Assembly: GCA_001604565.1 (NCBI GenBank)
Contig: LVBV01000016.1
Span: forward strand, 62,001-126,000
Direction of reading: 5' to 3'
DNA length: 64,000 bases
Origin: Puniceicoccales bacterium Verruco_01
GTDB lineage: Bacteria; Verrucomicrobiota; Verrucomicrobiia; Opitutales; Oceanipulchritudinaceae
In this document: piece by piece, positions 38,364-45,206 of the stretch
How positions within the stretch are numbered: position 1 is the stretch's first letter
How the letters are laid out: each line of letters starts with the position of its first letter
Position numbers and translations under genes: made by a program
Notes under the pieces: generated by a model
What the model saw: the letters and a program-made list of their open reading frames with translations, nothing else
What the model was told of the DNA's origin: nothing
Database searches by the model: none

Positions 38364-38435
38364 CTATCGTGCCGTCGGCATGAAGCTGGAACGTTCGCGA
38401 CGTATCGTGTCGCGCTATGGGTGTATGATCCGGGC

Positions 38436-39440
38436 ATGCAATTGGATCTGCGTCTATCTGATCTCAAAGAGATTCCGACGTCCGTATTCCGTGTGGAAGG
38501 GGTGACATCGCTCAATCTGGAGTTCAACGAGATATCGGAGATTCCTGACCGGATTTTTGAGATGCAGGATTTGGAAGAGTTGCTTCTTGGCTACAATAGG
38601 ATTAGCGAGATAAATCCGCTTGTCTTTCAGTTGCCAAAGCTGCGAAAGCTGCGCCTGTCCCGCAACCGAATTGAGGGCCCGATGCGGTGCGTCGAGTTTG
38701 GTTCCGGTCCAGACATCGAACTGAATGTTTCGCATAACCAACTTGATGGTTTTGAGGGCTTTGTCGGTTACCCTCGGCTTGCATCCATGAATGCCTGTTA
38801 TAACCGGCTGACGGATCTGTGCTCAGGTCTATTTGCCGAATCGCCTCGATTGGGGGTGCTTCACCTTGGAAACAACAATCTGTCCTTGATCCCCAAGGGT
38901 ATCTTTGGGGCCGGGGGTCTTCAGTATCTGTCGCTGCCCTACAATTCATTGCAGGCGATTCAATCGGAGGCTGCTGAATTATCGAACCTGCGAGTATTGC
39001 ACGCACAGGGAAATCGACTGCGGGCGCTTCCGGGCGGCATGGATATGTTGGAGGAGCTTATCGTCCACGAGAACTGTTTATCTCAATTTCCAGATTTTTC
39101 AGCCGGTGTTCGCTTGCGTTACATTGACCTCACGTGCAACCAGATCGAATGCATCCCTGACTGGCAACAACGCCATGCCACCCTGTGCTGGCTGATCTTG
39201 ACGCGTAACCGAATCGAGAGTCTTCCCGTTTCACAGCTTCAGGCTCCGCGTCTACAATACCTTTCGCTGGCTGACAATCCACTGAAGCAGATTCCGAGTG
39301 CTGTGGAACTGAGTTCCTTGCTGCAATTCCAGAAGGACAAACCAAGATCGAGCAAACTACGCATTGACTTGCAAGGTCACTGCTTGCCTGAAAAAAACGA
39401 TTTGGGGGCGTATTCCCCATATTTTGATGTGTACGTCTGA
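38436..39440 (+). CDS. Leucine-rich repeat protein
   Basis: This 334-aa protein consists almost entirely of LRRs of about 22-24 residues: LNLEFNEISEIPDRIF, LLLGYNRISEINPLVF, LHLGNNNLSLIPKGIF, LSLPYNSLQAI, LHAQGNRLRALPGG, LILTRNRIESLPVS, LSLADNPLKQIPSA. No signal peptide, TM helix or effector domain is attached, so it is probably a cytoplasmic binding scaffold. A GTG five codons upstream (38421) is an alternative start. LRR and DUF6745-like proteins can occur together, which is why the nearby pair may be related. Confidence 0.83.
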   Translation: MQLDLRLSDLKEIPTSVFRVEGVTSLNLEFNEISEIPDRIFEMQDLEELLLGYNRISEINPLVFQLPKLRKLRLSRNRIEGPMRCVEFGSGPDIELNVSHNQLDGFEGFVGYPRLASMNACYNRLTDLCSGLFAESPRLGVLHLGNNNLSLIPKGIFGAGGLQYLSLPYNSLQAIQSEAAELSNLRVLHAQGNRLRALPGGMDMLEELIVHENCLSQFPDFSAGVRLRYIDLTCNQIECIPDWQQRHATLCWLILTRNRIESLPVSQLQAPRLQYLSLADNPLKQIPSAVELSSLLQFQKDKPRSSKLRIDLQGHCLPEKNDLGAYSPYFDVYV

Positions 39441-39888
39441 TGGGTGAAGTTTGTCGCGCGTAGTTTAGTTGAGGCGAATCCCGTTGCTGGAGCGATTTCG
39501 AGCGCGAGGCGCGTGCCGAAGACGCCAGAAGCGATCAGGACTGCCTGCCCGAAACCGAGCGCCCGGCAGCGATGAAACGGATGCGTGCCACTGTGCTGGC
39601 TGGAGAGTTCACGCCGCTTTGCAAGGCCACCTGTTATGTGTACATGCATGAAACTCTGTTCGCCAGAGTGATACGATGCACGAGCACTGAGTCGTCATGA
39701 AAGCCTTGCAGGGCCTAGAATGCTGCGATGACGGCAGGATGGCAAAGTAGTGTGCTTTGGATAGATCACTGGCGGCATGAAGGCTTCATCCGCTGGAGAA
39801 GTCCGGGGATTGTGATCAGTGCCCGAGTCTGGCGAGAACGTGTATCTCCCTTCGCAGTGCTATCGGTATCAAGACGAGCCGAAAATAT

Positions 39889-40050
39889 CCAGTGTCAAAA
39901 CTCAGTGTCAAAACTCGATCTCTTCTCACCAGTGCCAGTGTCAAAACCCAATACTCCCCCTCTGCGAGGGGGGAGTATTGGGATGTTATGACACTGGGCA
40001 TACCCCTAACCCCAAAATGACACTGGCTGTCAATATTGACACTGACACTG
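39889..40050. repeat. Seven CAGTGTCA iterons, inverted about a central hairpin
   Basis: Forward copies of CAGTGTCA start at 39890, 39903 and 39936. Reverse copies (TGACACTG) start at 39989, 40018, 40037 and 40043, the last two overlapping. The three left copies are each followed by AAAAC or AAAACT. All left copies point one way and all right copies the other. This iteron-like layout is typical of initiator or repressor binding sites. The following gene (40076) encodes a helix-turn-helix protein. Confidence 0.75.
39947..39982. promoter_or_regulatory. Perfect 14-bp stem-loop at the centre of the iterons
   Basis: CCCAATACTCCCCC (39947-39960) pairs exactly with GGGGGAGTATTGGG (39969-39982) across an eight-base loop, TCTGCGAG. 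A T-G pair can extend the stem. No T run follows on either strand, so this is not a normal terminator. Single-strand origins, nicking sites and regulatory cruciforms have this look. Confidence 0.7.
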
Positions 40051-40075
40051 GCGATGACGAAAGCGAGGTGCGGCG

Positions 40076-40684
40076 ATGAGTGGTGGCGACTACTCCGAAC
40101 GCCAGCGCGCGCGCAACGCGGACTACAGCCGCGCCTACGCCGACTGGGTCGCCAAGCTCGGACCTCGCGAGCGTCGCAAGCTACGCAAGCAGGGCCTGCT
40201 CACCGCCGAGCCCGACCGCTACGAAACAGGCAAGCCCTGCGACGTGTCGGAGTTGCCTCTAGTCGGCGATGACGGCGTGGCGATCGAGGATGGCGACTGC
40301 GAAGCCGACGCTACGGACCCTGCGCTCACCATGGTGAACCCTACGCAGGCTGCGCCGGACTACGACCGCGTCTGGGAGGTGTTGCGTCGGCTCCTTGGCG
40401 AACTCCTCTCTACGCCCAATGCCCAGCTTTCGCTGGAATGCCTGGCGCTCGTTAGCGGCGTCGGTTTCATGGGCGACTCGATGACCGCGATCGCGAAGCG
40501 CCACGGCGTTACCCGCGCCGCCGTGTCGAAGCGCTGCATCCAACTGACCGAACAACTCGACATGCTGCCCAGTCGCGCCATGCGCTCGTTGACAGCGCGC
40601 GCCACGTATCGAACCGCACAAACCAAACACTATGAGCTTCGAGAACGCTTTGACCATCGACAGCGCGACCGTTCGCGCGACTGA
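40076..40684 (+). CDS. Helix-turn-helix protein of the mobile element
   Basis: This 202-aa protein has a charged N-terminus (RQRARNADYSRAYADWVAKLGPRERRKLRKQGL). A C-terminal helix-turn-helix follows: SMTAIAKRHGVTRAAVSKRCIQLTEQL, of the sigma-region-4/MarR-like type. It begins 26 bases after the last CAGTGTCA iteron and is the best candidate for the iteron-binding factor. It overlaps the next gene by 53 bases. The exact family is unknown to me. Confidence 0.65.
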   Translation: MSGGDYSERQRARNADYSRAYADWVAKLGPRERRKLRKQGLLTAEPDRYETGKPCDVSELPLVGDDGVAIEDGDCEADATDPALTMVNPTQAAPDYDRVWEVLRRLLGELLSTPNAQLSLECLALVSGVGFMGDSMTAIAKRHGVTRAAVSKRCIQLTEQLDMLPSRAMRSLTARATYRTAQTKHYELRERFDHRQRDRSRD

Positions 40685-41327
40685 AACCGGCCTCTGTTTC
40701 GACGGCGACCTCTCCTTTGAGGAATGGCGCGACGTGGGCCGCAAGGTGGGCCGCGTGGCACGCACCTCGCTCTTCCTCGTCGGCGACTGGCTCGTCTATG
40801 GCGAGTCCCGCTGGAACGGCGGCGAACGCTTCGAGAAGATGCCGGGCGAACAGGCTGAGCGCTACATCGAGGCCATGCAGGAGACCGGCCTTGAACTACG
40901 CACGCTGATGGACGCGGCCTACGTGGCGCGGAGCGTGCCCTACGCCGAGCGTCGCCCGCAGCTGACCTTCGAGCACCACAAGGCCGTGGCGAGCCTGAAG
41001 AGCGAGGACGAGCGCTGCGAGTGGCTGGAGAAGGCGGACAAGCAGGGCCTTTCGACGCGGCGCCTGCGTAAGTCGATCCAGCTCGGCCACGTGGCGACAA
41101 AGAGCGAGATGCAGACGCCGGAGGTGACGCGAGGAATCGACAACCACATCCCGTGGGTGAACGGGCTTTTGCGTTGGTGGAAGAAGTTCGAGGAGTCGGG
41201 CTGGGTCGAGAACGCCACGCGCGAGCAACTGGACGCCGTGCTCGCCGACCTGCGCGAAGTCGAGGCACTGCTGGAGAAGCTGAAAGAAGCCCGCGACGAC
41301 AAGGAGGCGGTGATCGATATCCAGTAG
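40632..41327 (+). CDS. Plasmid/phage-type hypothetical protein
   Basis: This 231-aa protein begins with a segment about binding or size control I cannot name (SFEEWRDVGRKVGRVARTSLFLVGDWLVYGE). A helical middle follows with LTFEHHKAVASLKSEDERCEWLEKADKQGLSTRRLRKSI, a pattern seen in phage and plasmid proteins with a ParB-type helix-turn-helix flavour. The C-terminus is a coiled coil (LDAVLADLREVEALLEKLKEARDDKE). It overlaps the preceding HTH gene by 53 bases, so the two are probably translated from one message. Confidence 0.6.
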   Translation: MSFENALTIDSATVRATETGLCFDGDLSFEEWRDVGRKVGRVARTSLFLVGDWLVYGESRWNGGERFEKMPGEQAERYIEAMQETGLELRTLMDAAYVARSVPYAERRPQLTFEHHKAVASLKSEDERCEWLEKADKQGLSTRRLRKSIQLGHVATKSEMQTPEVTRGIDNHIPWVNGLLRWWKKFEESGWVENATREQLDAVLADLREVEALLEKLKEARDDKEAVIDIQ

Positions 41328-41329
41328 CA

Positions 41330-41386
41330 CGCAGTTGAGTCCCATCGACTCGTGGCGCCACGAATCGAGCGGACGCTACTGGAGGC
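41330..41386. repeat. 57-bp dispersed repeat, copy 1, with 14-bp palindrome
   Basis: This copy begins CGCAGTTGAGTCC and ends near ACTGGAGGC. It differs from the copy at 41735 at about four positions. Its centre is the perfect palindrome TCGTGGCGCCACGA (41350-41363), extended by partly matching CGA/TCG arms. It lies just after the stop of the gene at 40632. Confidence 0.8.
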
Positions 41387-41486
41387 GACTCAATGTGCGA
41401 TACCCAAGAAACCCGCGAAGAAATGACAGCCGAAACAGAGGATGCACGCAGGGCAATGCAGGCCAGCTTACACCGCGACACGCCAG

Positions 41487-41618
41487 AGTTGACAGGGAGA
41501 TTATGGAGTAGACGAGCGCGGACGAACCCAACGCACGCCGCTCAAGTTGACACGGGGAATATGGGGTAGGCGAGCGCGGATGAGCCCGACGCACGCCGGG
41601 CAAGTTGACACGAGGATA
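41487..41618. repeat. 58-bp tandem repeat, about 2.2 copies
   Basis: Copies begin at AGTTGACA at 41487, 41545 and 41603 (the last partial). Within each unit the block GGAGTAGACGAGCGCGGA or its variant and CGCACGCCG recur in register. It lies between the two 57-bp repeats. Confidence 0.8.
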
Positions 41619-41734
41619 GAGGTATACGCCACGGAGCCAGCCACGATGAAGAACGCGACCAAGCATAACACCAACCTTTCCACCGCCGCCATCATGGTGG
41701 CCTCGCTCCTTGGCCGAGTTCATTTTGAGTTGCC

Positions 41735-41791
41735 CGCAGTTGAGTCCAATCGACTCGTGGCGCCACGAATCGAGCAGACGCTACTGGATGC
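41735..41791. repeat. 57-bp dispersed repeat, copy 2, with 14-bp palindrome
   Basis: This is a second copy of the 41330 repeat in the same orientation, 405 bases away. The palindrome TCGTGGCGCCACGA is exactly preserved (41755-41768). The palindrome is kept while flanking bases vary, which suggests it is the functional core. Confidence 0.8.
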
Positions 41792-41980
41792 TACCAGATG
41801 TGGAGGCCGACAATGAGGAGCAGCGCCAAGTCCAGTAGCACCGAGTAGACAAAGGAGGGGGGCGTTCAGGAGTCTTCTTGCCTCCTAATGACGATTTAGG
41901 GTCCCTCAGCAGACCGGCTTGTTTGAGAGACATTACGATTTTTCAATTTCCCACATAAATCAGCCCTTCAATCCCTCGGA

Positions 41981-42000
41981 AACCGCTTAACCAAGCGGTT
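41981..42000. terminator. Terminator-like hairpin
   Basis: AACCGCTT-aacc-AAGCGGTT is a perfect 8-bp stem with four-base loop, followed on plus by TTCCTGTTTT. It would end rightward transcripts from the 40076-41327 operon before the phage-like operon begins. Confidence 0.6.
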
Positions 42001-42017
42001 TTCCTGTTTTCTGGAGG

Positions 42018-42100
42018 TGGGAAATCGGGGTGGGAAATTGCCCGCCAACTTCCCACTTGGGCATGGGAAATTTCCCATCGGGCAAAACGGGAAATCGATG
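42018..42100. promoter_or_regulatory. Cluster of TGGGAAAT boxes with a 16-bp palindrome
   Basis: GTGGGAAAT occurs near 42018 and 42030, a degenerate inverted box near 42048, and GGGAAAT again near 42089. At 42063-42078 two boxes fuse into the perfect palindrome ATGGGAAATTTCCCAT. Another inverted box (AATTTCCCA) lies upstream at 41945. Repeated half-sites plus one full palindrome look like operators for a dimeric repressor. Confidence 0.6.
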
Positions 42101-42179
42101 CCTGTTTCCAACCAATTCCGCGACAGTTTTTCTTTCGTTCGTGAAAGATCACCCTAGACGTGATTTGTCGCCGTGTTAG

Positions 42180-42214
42180 ATTGTCTATAGAATCGGAAAC
42201 AACTGATAGACAAT
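42180..42214. promoter_or_regulatory. 9-bp inverted repeat overlapping the phage operon start codon
   Basis: ATTGTCTAT (42180-42188) and ATAGACAAT (42206-42214) are exact inverted copies separated by 17 bases. The second overlaps the first two bases of the ATG at 42213. A protein bound here would block the promoter or translation start of the operon. Confidence 0.65.
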
Positions 42215-42476
42215 GAATAACACATCTGAAACTGACGAAATGAAAGCGCGGATGCAGGCGGGATTCACGCTCCTGCACGCGATAGCGGAGACAATCCGCT
42301 TTCTGGGCGAAGTGCCCTCGGGGGAAATCTACTCGAGGCTCTCCGGACGGATCACGCTCGGCGACTACGAGCGGGCGATCTCGATCCTGAAACGCTCCGG
42401 CCTCGTGAGCGAGACGCGCAGCCACCTCCTCCGTTGGAACAAGTCGGCGGAAACGGGGAAGGAGACCGCGCGATGA
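42213..42476 (+). CDS. Small phage-type protein, possible winged helix
   Basis: This 87-aa protein starts the compact phage-like operon. It has a helical core, GFTLLHAIAETIRFLGEVPSGEIYSRLSGRITLGDYERAISILKRSGLV. That arrangement suits a small winged helix (helix, helix, GLV wing), so it could be the operon's own regulator. An inverted repeat overlaps its start codon. Its stop overlaps the next ATG (ATGA). Confidence 0.6.
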   Translation: MNNTSETDEMKARMQAGFTLLHAIAETIRFLGEVPSGEIYSRLSGRITLGDYERAISILKRSGLVSETRSHLLRWNKSAETGKETAR

Positions 42477-42988
42477 ACAAGCTCTACTGGATCATTTGCG
42501 AGGAGGGGGAGAAAACGCTCTACGAGGGGCGCTACCTTGGGCGCACGCGAGGCGCGGCGCTGAAATACATGAAGGAAGAGGTGGGCCGGTCGAATCTGAC
42601 CGGCCTTGTTTATACCATCACGGAGATCCCCGTGCCGCTGATACGCGAGATTGTGGCCGAGGTAATACGAGGCAACGTAAGCGCCTTCCCGCTCTCCGAA
42701 ACGCGCCCGCCCGCTCCGGCGCAGCACCCCGAAACGCCCGCACGCTACGGAGCCTTCAGAGCCGACACGGTGGTGTTGGAACCGGCGGACGAGGCCGACC
42801 CGCCTCCTCGCGGGGCGACGGTTCACCTGCGGACGGACTACGACTGGGCGAAAATCAAGGCGTGCTACATGGACGGGCGCGGCCCGAAGGACGTTGCGGC
42901 GATCATGGGCGTGCCGGTAAACACGCTCGCCAAGCGGATCACGCGCGAAGGCTGGGCACGCGAAAGGAGGCAGGCATGCGCACGATAG
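42473..42988 (+). CDS. Phage-type protein with C-terminal HTH
   Basis: This 171-aa protein starts at the ATG that overlaps the previous stop. The N-terminal 70 residues (MNKLYWIICEEGEKTLYEGRYLGRTRGAALKYM..) form a compact alpha/beta unit, and a proline-rich linker follows. The last 40 residues (YDWAKIKACYMDGRGPKDVAAIMGVPVNTLAKRITREGWARER) are an HTH of the kind found in terminase small subunits. Its stop lies 13 bases into the next gene. Confidence 0.6.
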   Translation: MNKLYWIICEEGEKTLYEGRYLGRTRGAALKYMKEEVGRSNLTGLVYTITEIPVPLIREIVAEVIRGNVSAFPLSETRPPAPAQHPETPARYGAFRADTVVLEPADEADPPPRGATVHLRTDYDWAKIKACYMDGRGPKDVAAIMGVPVNTLAKRITREGWARERRQACAR

Positions 42989-43626
42989 CCAAGCGAAAGG
43001 GCAGGGTGGAGCGACCGAGGCCGCTCGCATGGAAGCCCCGCCAGCCCTCTGATCTCGTCGGCCCGTCGCGGCTCATCGCAGAGAAGCTCATGGCCAAGGC
43101 GCGGCGCGGCGGAACGGAGCCGGTGAAGCTCCTCCTCTACGGCCCGCCGGGCGTCGGCAAGAGTTCGATCGCGGACATGCTCGCCCTCGAATTCACGCTC
43201 TCGCCATGGAGCATCGAGGAGGTGCCCGGCAAGGTCGTGACGGTCGAAACCGTGAAGGACTGGATGCGCGAATTGGCCTACGGGAGCCTCTACTCGGAGT
43301 GGTCGGTGAAGGTCGTGAACGAGCTCGATCGCTGCTCGCGGGACGCGCAGGACCTGCTCCTTGGCTACCTCGACAAGATGCCGCCGGGCCGGGGCTTCAT
43401 CGGGACGAGCAACCTCGACCTCGGCCAATTGACGGAGCGATTCCAGACCCGTTTCCAGTCGATCAAACTCGAAGCCCCGAACTCGGATGAGATACGGGGC
43501 TTTTTGATGGCGCACTGGAAGGTGCCGGAGGCGGTCGCCGCGATGATCGCCGTCGGTTGCGGCGGGAACGTCAGGGCGGCGCTGGCCGACCTCGAAACCC
43601 ACTTCGACGCCACCTGCCATGACTAG
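42976..43626 (+). CDS. AAA+ ATPase, clamp-loader/RuvB-like
   Basis: This 216-aa ATPase has a strong ribosome site, AAAGGAGG, five bases before the ATG. The core has Walker A GPPGVGKSS, Walker B VKVVNELDR, a sensor-1-like TSNLDLG and an arginine-finger-like ERFQTRFQS. NELDR and the SNL sensor are reminiscent of clamp-loader (DnaX/RFC) subunits, not MoxR or ClpX. It is small, with a short lid domain. The next gene encodes a product with a sliding-clamp motif, so an association with the host clamp is plausible. Confidence 0.78.
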   Translation: MRTIAKRKGRVERPRPLAWKPRQPSDLVGPSRLIAEKLMAKARRGGTEPVKLLLYGPPGVGKSSIADMLALEFTLSPWSIEEVPGKVVTVETVKDWMRELAYGSLYSEWSVKVVNELDRCSRDAQDLLLGYLDKMPPGRGFIGTSNLDLGQLTERFQTRFQSIKLEAPNSDEIRGFLMAHWKVPEAVAAMIAVGCGGNVRAALADLETHFDATCHD

Positions 43627-44527
43627 CCACGAAGAGTTCAGGGGCGTGCTTCGAAGCGTGATCTCCAAGGCCGACAACTGGCCGCGCAAGCCCGATCCGC
43701 GTCTCCAGATCAAGACAAAGCCGCACGGCTGGCTGTTGCCCGTCCTGCTTGAGTGCGAAAGCGCGTGTTGGGGCAGGTGGGACCACTGGTTCCGGACGAT
43801 GGAAGCGGGCCGCGTCCTCGACGAGCCTATCCCGCAGATCGACTTTCAGCCAGACGCGGCGGGGCTTGCCCGCAAGATGCACGAGAAGTCTTTGGATGCC
43901 ATCGCGCGCGGCAGCTGGCTCGGTTGGGATAGCTGGCGCATCTTCGACTACTACCTCGACTGGCTCCTTTACGCCTTCGGGAGTCCGCAGCAACCGGAGC
44001 CGCCGCGCGAGGTGGAGGAGGGCGCGTTCGCCCGGCTTTACCAGGTGTTCTGCCTCGAAGCGATGATCGCCTGGCCTGCGGACCTCTTCGGCGACATGCT
44101 GGCCGAGAACCGCCACGGGCGCGCCAACGGGTTCTTCCCGACGCCGCACAGCCTCGTCGAACTCATGACGAAGCTGACCTTCGGCGACGGCGACCATCGG
44201 CTCCAGACCGTGTATGATTCCTGCACGGGCACGGGCCGGATGCTGCTCCATGCGAGCAACCACAGTTACCGTCTCTTCGGGCAGGACATCAACACGACGG
44301 TGCTCAAAGCCTGCGCGGTGAACGCCTACTGCTTCGCGCCTTGGATGGTGCGGCCATTTCCATTCCTGAAGGACGATGCGCCGGAAGCCGTGGAGCCGGT
44401 GGCGCTGCCGGAGCCTCCGATGCCGCCTGCTCTTGAGCCGATTCAGCCCGTGAAACCGGTGGGGGTCCCGCAGTTCAGGCCCGGCAGGAAACCGGAACCG
44501 GCGCAGCTGACGCTCTTCGACTTTTGA
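43619..44527 (+). CDS. N6-adenine methylase-like protein ending in a sliding-clamp motif
   Basis: This 302-aa protein has a methylase core: GFFPTPHSLVELMTKL (a target-strand entry helix like that of HsdM), the SAM motif VYDSCTGTGRMLLHA near 198-212, and DINTTVLKACAVNAY. The catalytic NPPF/NPPY motif expected about 60 residues later is missing, where instead a proline-rich tail appears. The last residues are AQLTLFDF, a match to the QLxLF beta-clamp-binding consensus. It may bind DNA and clamp without methylating. It overlaps the AAA+ gene by eight bases. Confidence 0.75.
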   Translation: MTSHEEFRGVLRSVISKADNWPRKPDPRLQIKTKPHGWLLPVLLECESACWGRWDHWFRTMEAGRVLDEPIPQIDFQPDAAGLARKMHEKSLDAIARGSWLGWDSWRIFDYYLDWLLYAFGSPQQPEPPREVEEGAFARLYQVFCLEAMIAWPADLFGDMLAENRHGRANGFFPTPHSLVELMTKLTFGDGDHRLQTVYDSCTGTGRMLLHASNHSYRLFGQDINTTVLKACAVNAYCFAPWMVRPFPFLKDDAPEAVEPVALPEPPMPPALEPIQPVKPVGVPQFRPGRKPEPAQLTLFDF

Positions 44528-44543
44528 CACCTGAGCGCTGGTC

Positions 44544-45206
44544 ATGAAGAGCGAGACAGGCGCAAAGGCGAAGGCGTTGGCCGACGGGGTGGAGGTGTGG
44601 TGCAGCTTCGACAAGCTCGTGCCCGTGGGCGACCTCCAGCCCAATCCCCGGAACCCGAACACGCACCCGGCGAAACAGGTGGAACTGCTCGCGAAGAACA
44701 TCCGCTACTTCGGATGGCGGCACCCGATCACGGTTTCGCGCCTAAGCGGCTGCATTGTGGCCGGTCACGGAAGGCTGGAGGCGGCGAAGGCGCTCGGCAT
44801 GCAGATTGTGCCGGTGGATTATCAGGACTTCGCGAGCGAGAACGACGAAATGGCGGTGCTCGTTGCCGACAACCGTCTTGCGGAACTGGCGACGACCGAC
44901 CTCAACACGCTCGAATCGGTCATCAAGGACCTGAAAGTGGCCGACTTCGACACGCTCCTGACCGGCTTCGAGGACAGCGACCTTGAGAGCCTGCTCGGGC
45001 AGGTCGGGGAAGACTCGGTCGAAGACGGCGAGGCCGATCCCGCCGACGAGGACCTCGGCAAGGGCGACGTGACGATCGCGCTCGGCCTCTACCGCTTCAA
45101 GCTGACGCAGGAGGACTACCTCGCGTGGATTGACAGCGTGAAACAGGCCGTGGGCTTCGACAAGGAGTCCGTCACCAAGGAACTGCGCAGGAGGCTCTCC
45201 ATATGA
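44544..45206 (+). CDS. ParB/sulfiredoxin-fold protein
   Basis: This 220-aa protein has the ParB N-terminal fold: LQPNPRNPNTHPAKQVELLAKNIRYFGWRHPITV, then GCIVAGHGRLEAAKALGM, in which GHGR stands for the GERR/GxxR nucleotide motif. Such stand-alone ParB domains are frequent in phages next to DNA methylases. It may bind CTP or ATP. The C-terminal 90 residues are acidic and helical. Its stop overlaps the start of the double-ParB gene by four bases (ATGA). Confidence 0.88.
   Translation: MKSETGAKAKALADGVEVWCSFDKLVPVGDLQPNPRNPNTHPAKQVELLAKNIRYFGWRHPITVSRLSGCIVAGHGRLEAAKALGMQIVPVDYQDFASENDEMAVLVADNRLAELATTDLNTLESVIKDLKVADFDTLLTGFEDSDLESLLGQVGEDSVEDGEADPADEDLGKGDVTIALGLYRFKLTQEDYLAWIDSVKQAVGFDKESVTKELRRRLSI

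Larger units (their letters stand above)
39441..40075. other. Non-coding region with iterons and a large hairpin
   Basis: These 635 bases contain no convincing gene. The left part (39441-39880) shows nothing I can name. The right part (39889-40050) holds seven copies of CAGTGTCA or its complement around a 14-bp hairpin, listed separately. The lower GC and repeats suit a replication or regulatory region of the mobile element. Confidence 0.6.
41328..42212. other. Long non-coding repeat and operator region
   Basis: No gene is supported in these 885 bases. From left to right they hold a 57-bp repeat with a GGCGCC-centred palindrome, 2.2 copies of a 58-bp tandem repeat, a second copy of the 57-bp repeat, a bidirectional terminator-like hairpin, a cluster of TGGGAAAT boxes and a 9-bp inverted repeat at the next start codon. 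Each is listed on its own. It separates two operons of the mobile element. Confidence 0.6.

Noticed and set aside
39441-39660. Possible C-terminal gene fragment (frame ending PKPSARQR)
   Set aside because: About 45 codons are open, but there is no start, ribosome site or recognisable family.
39889-40050. CRISPR array at the CAGTGTCA repeats
   Set aside because: The repeats are only 8 bases, irregularly spaced and inverted on one side; no cas gene is near.
41487-41618. CRISPR array at the 58-bp tandem repeat
   Set aside because: The whole 58-bp unit is repeated with no unique spacers.
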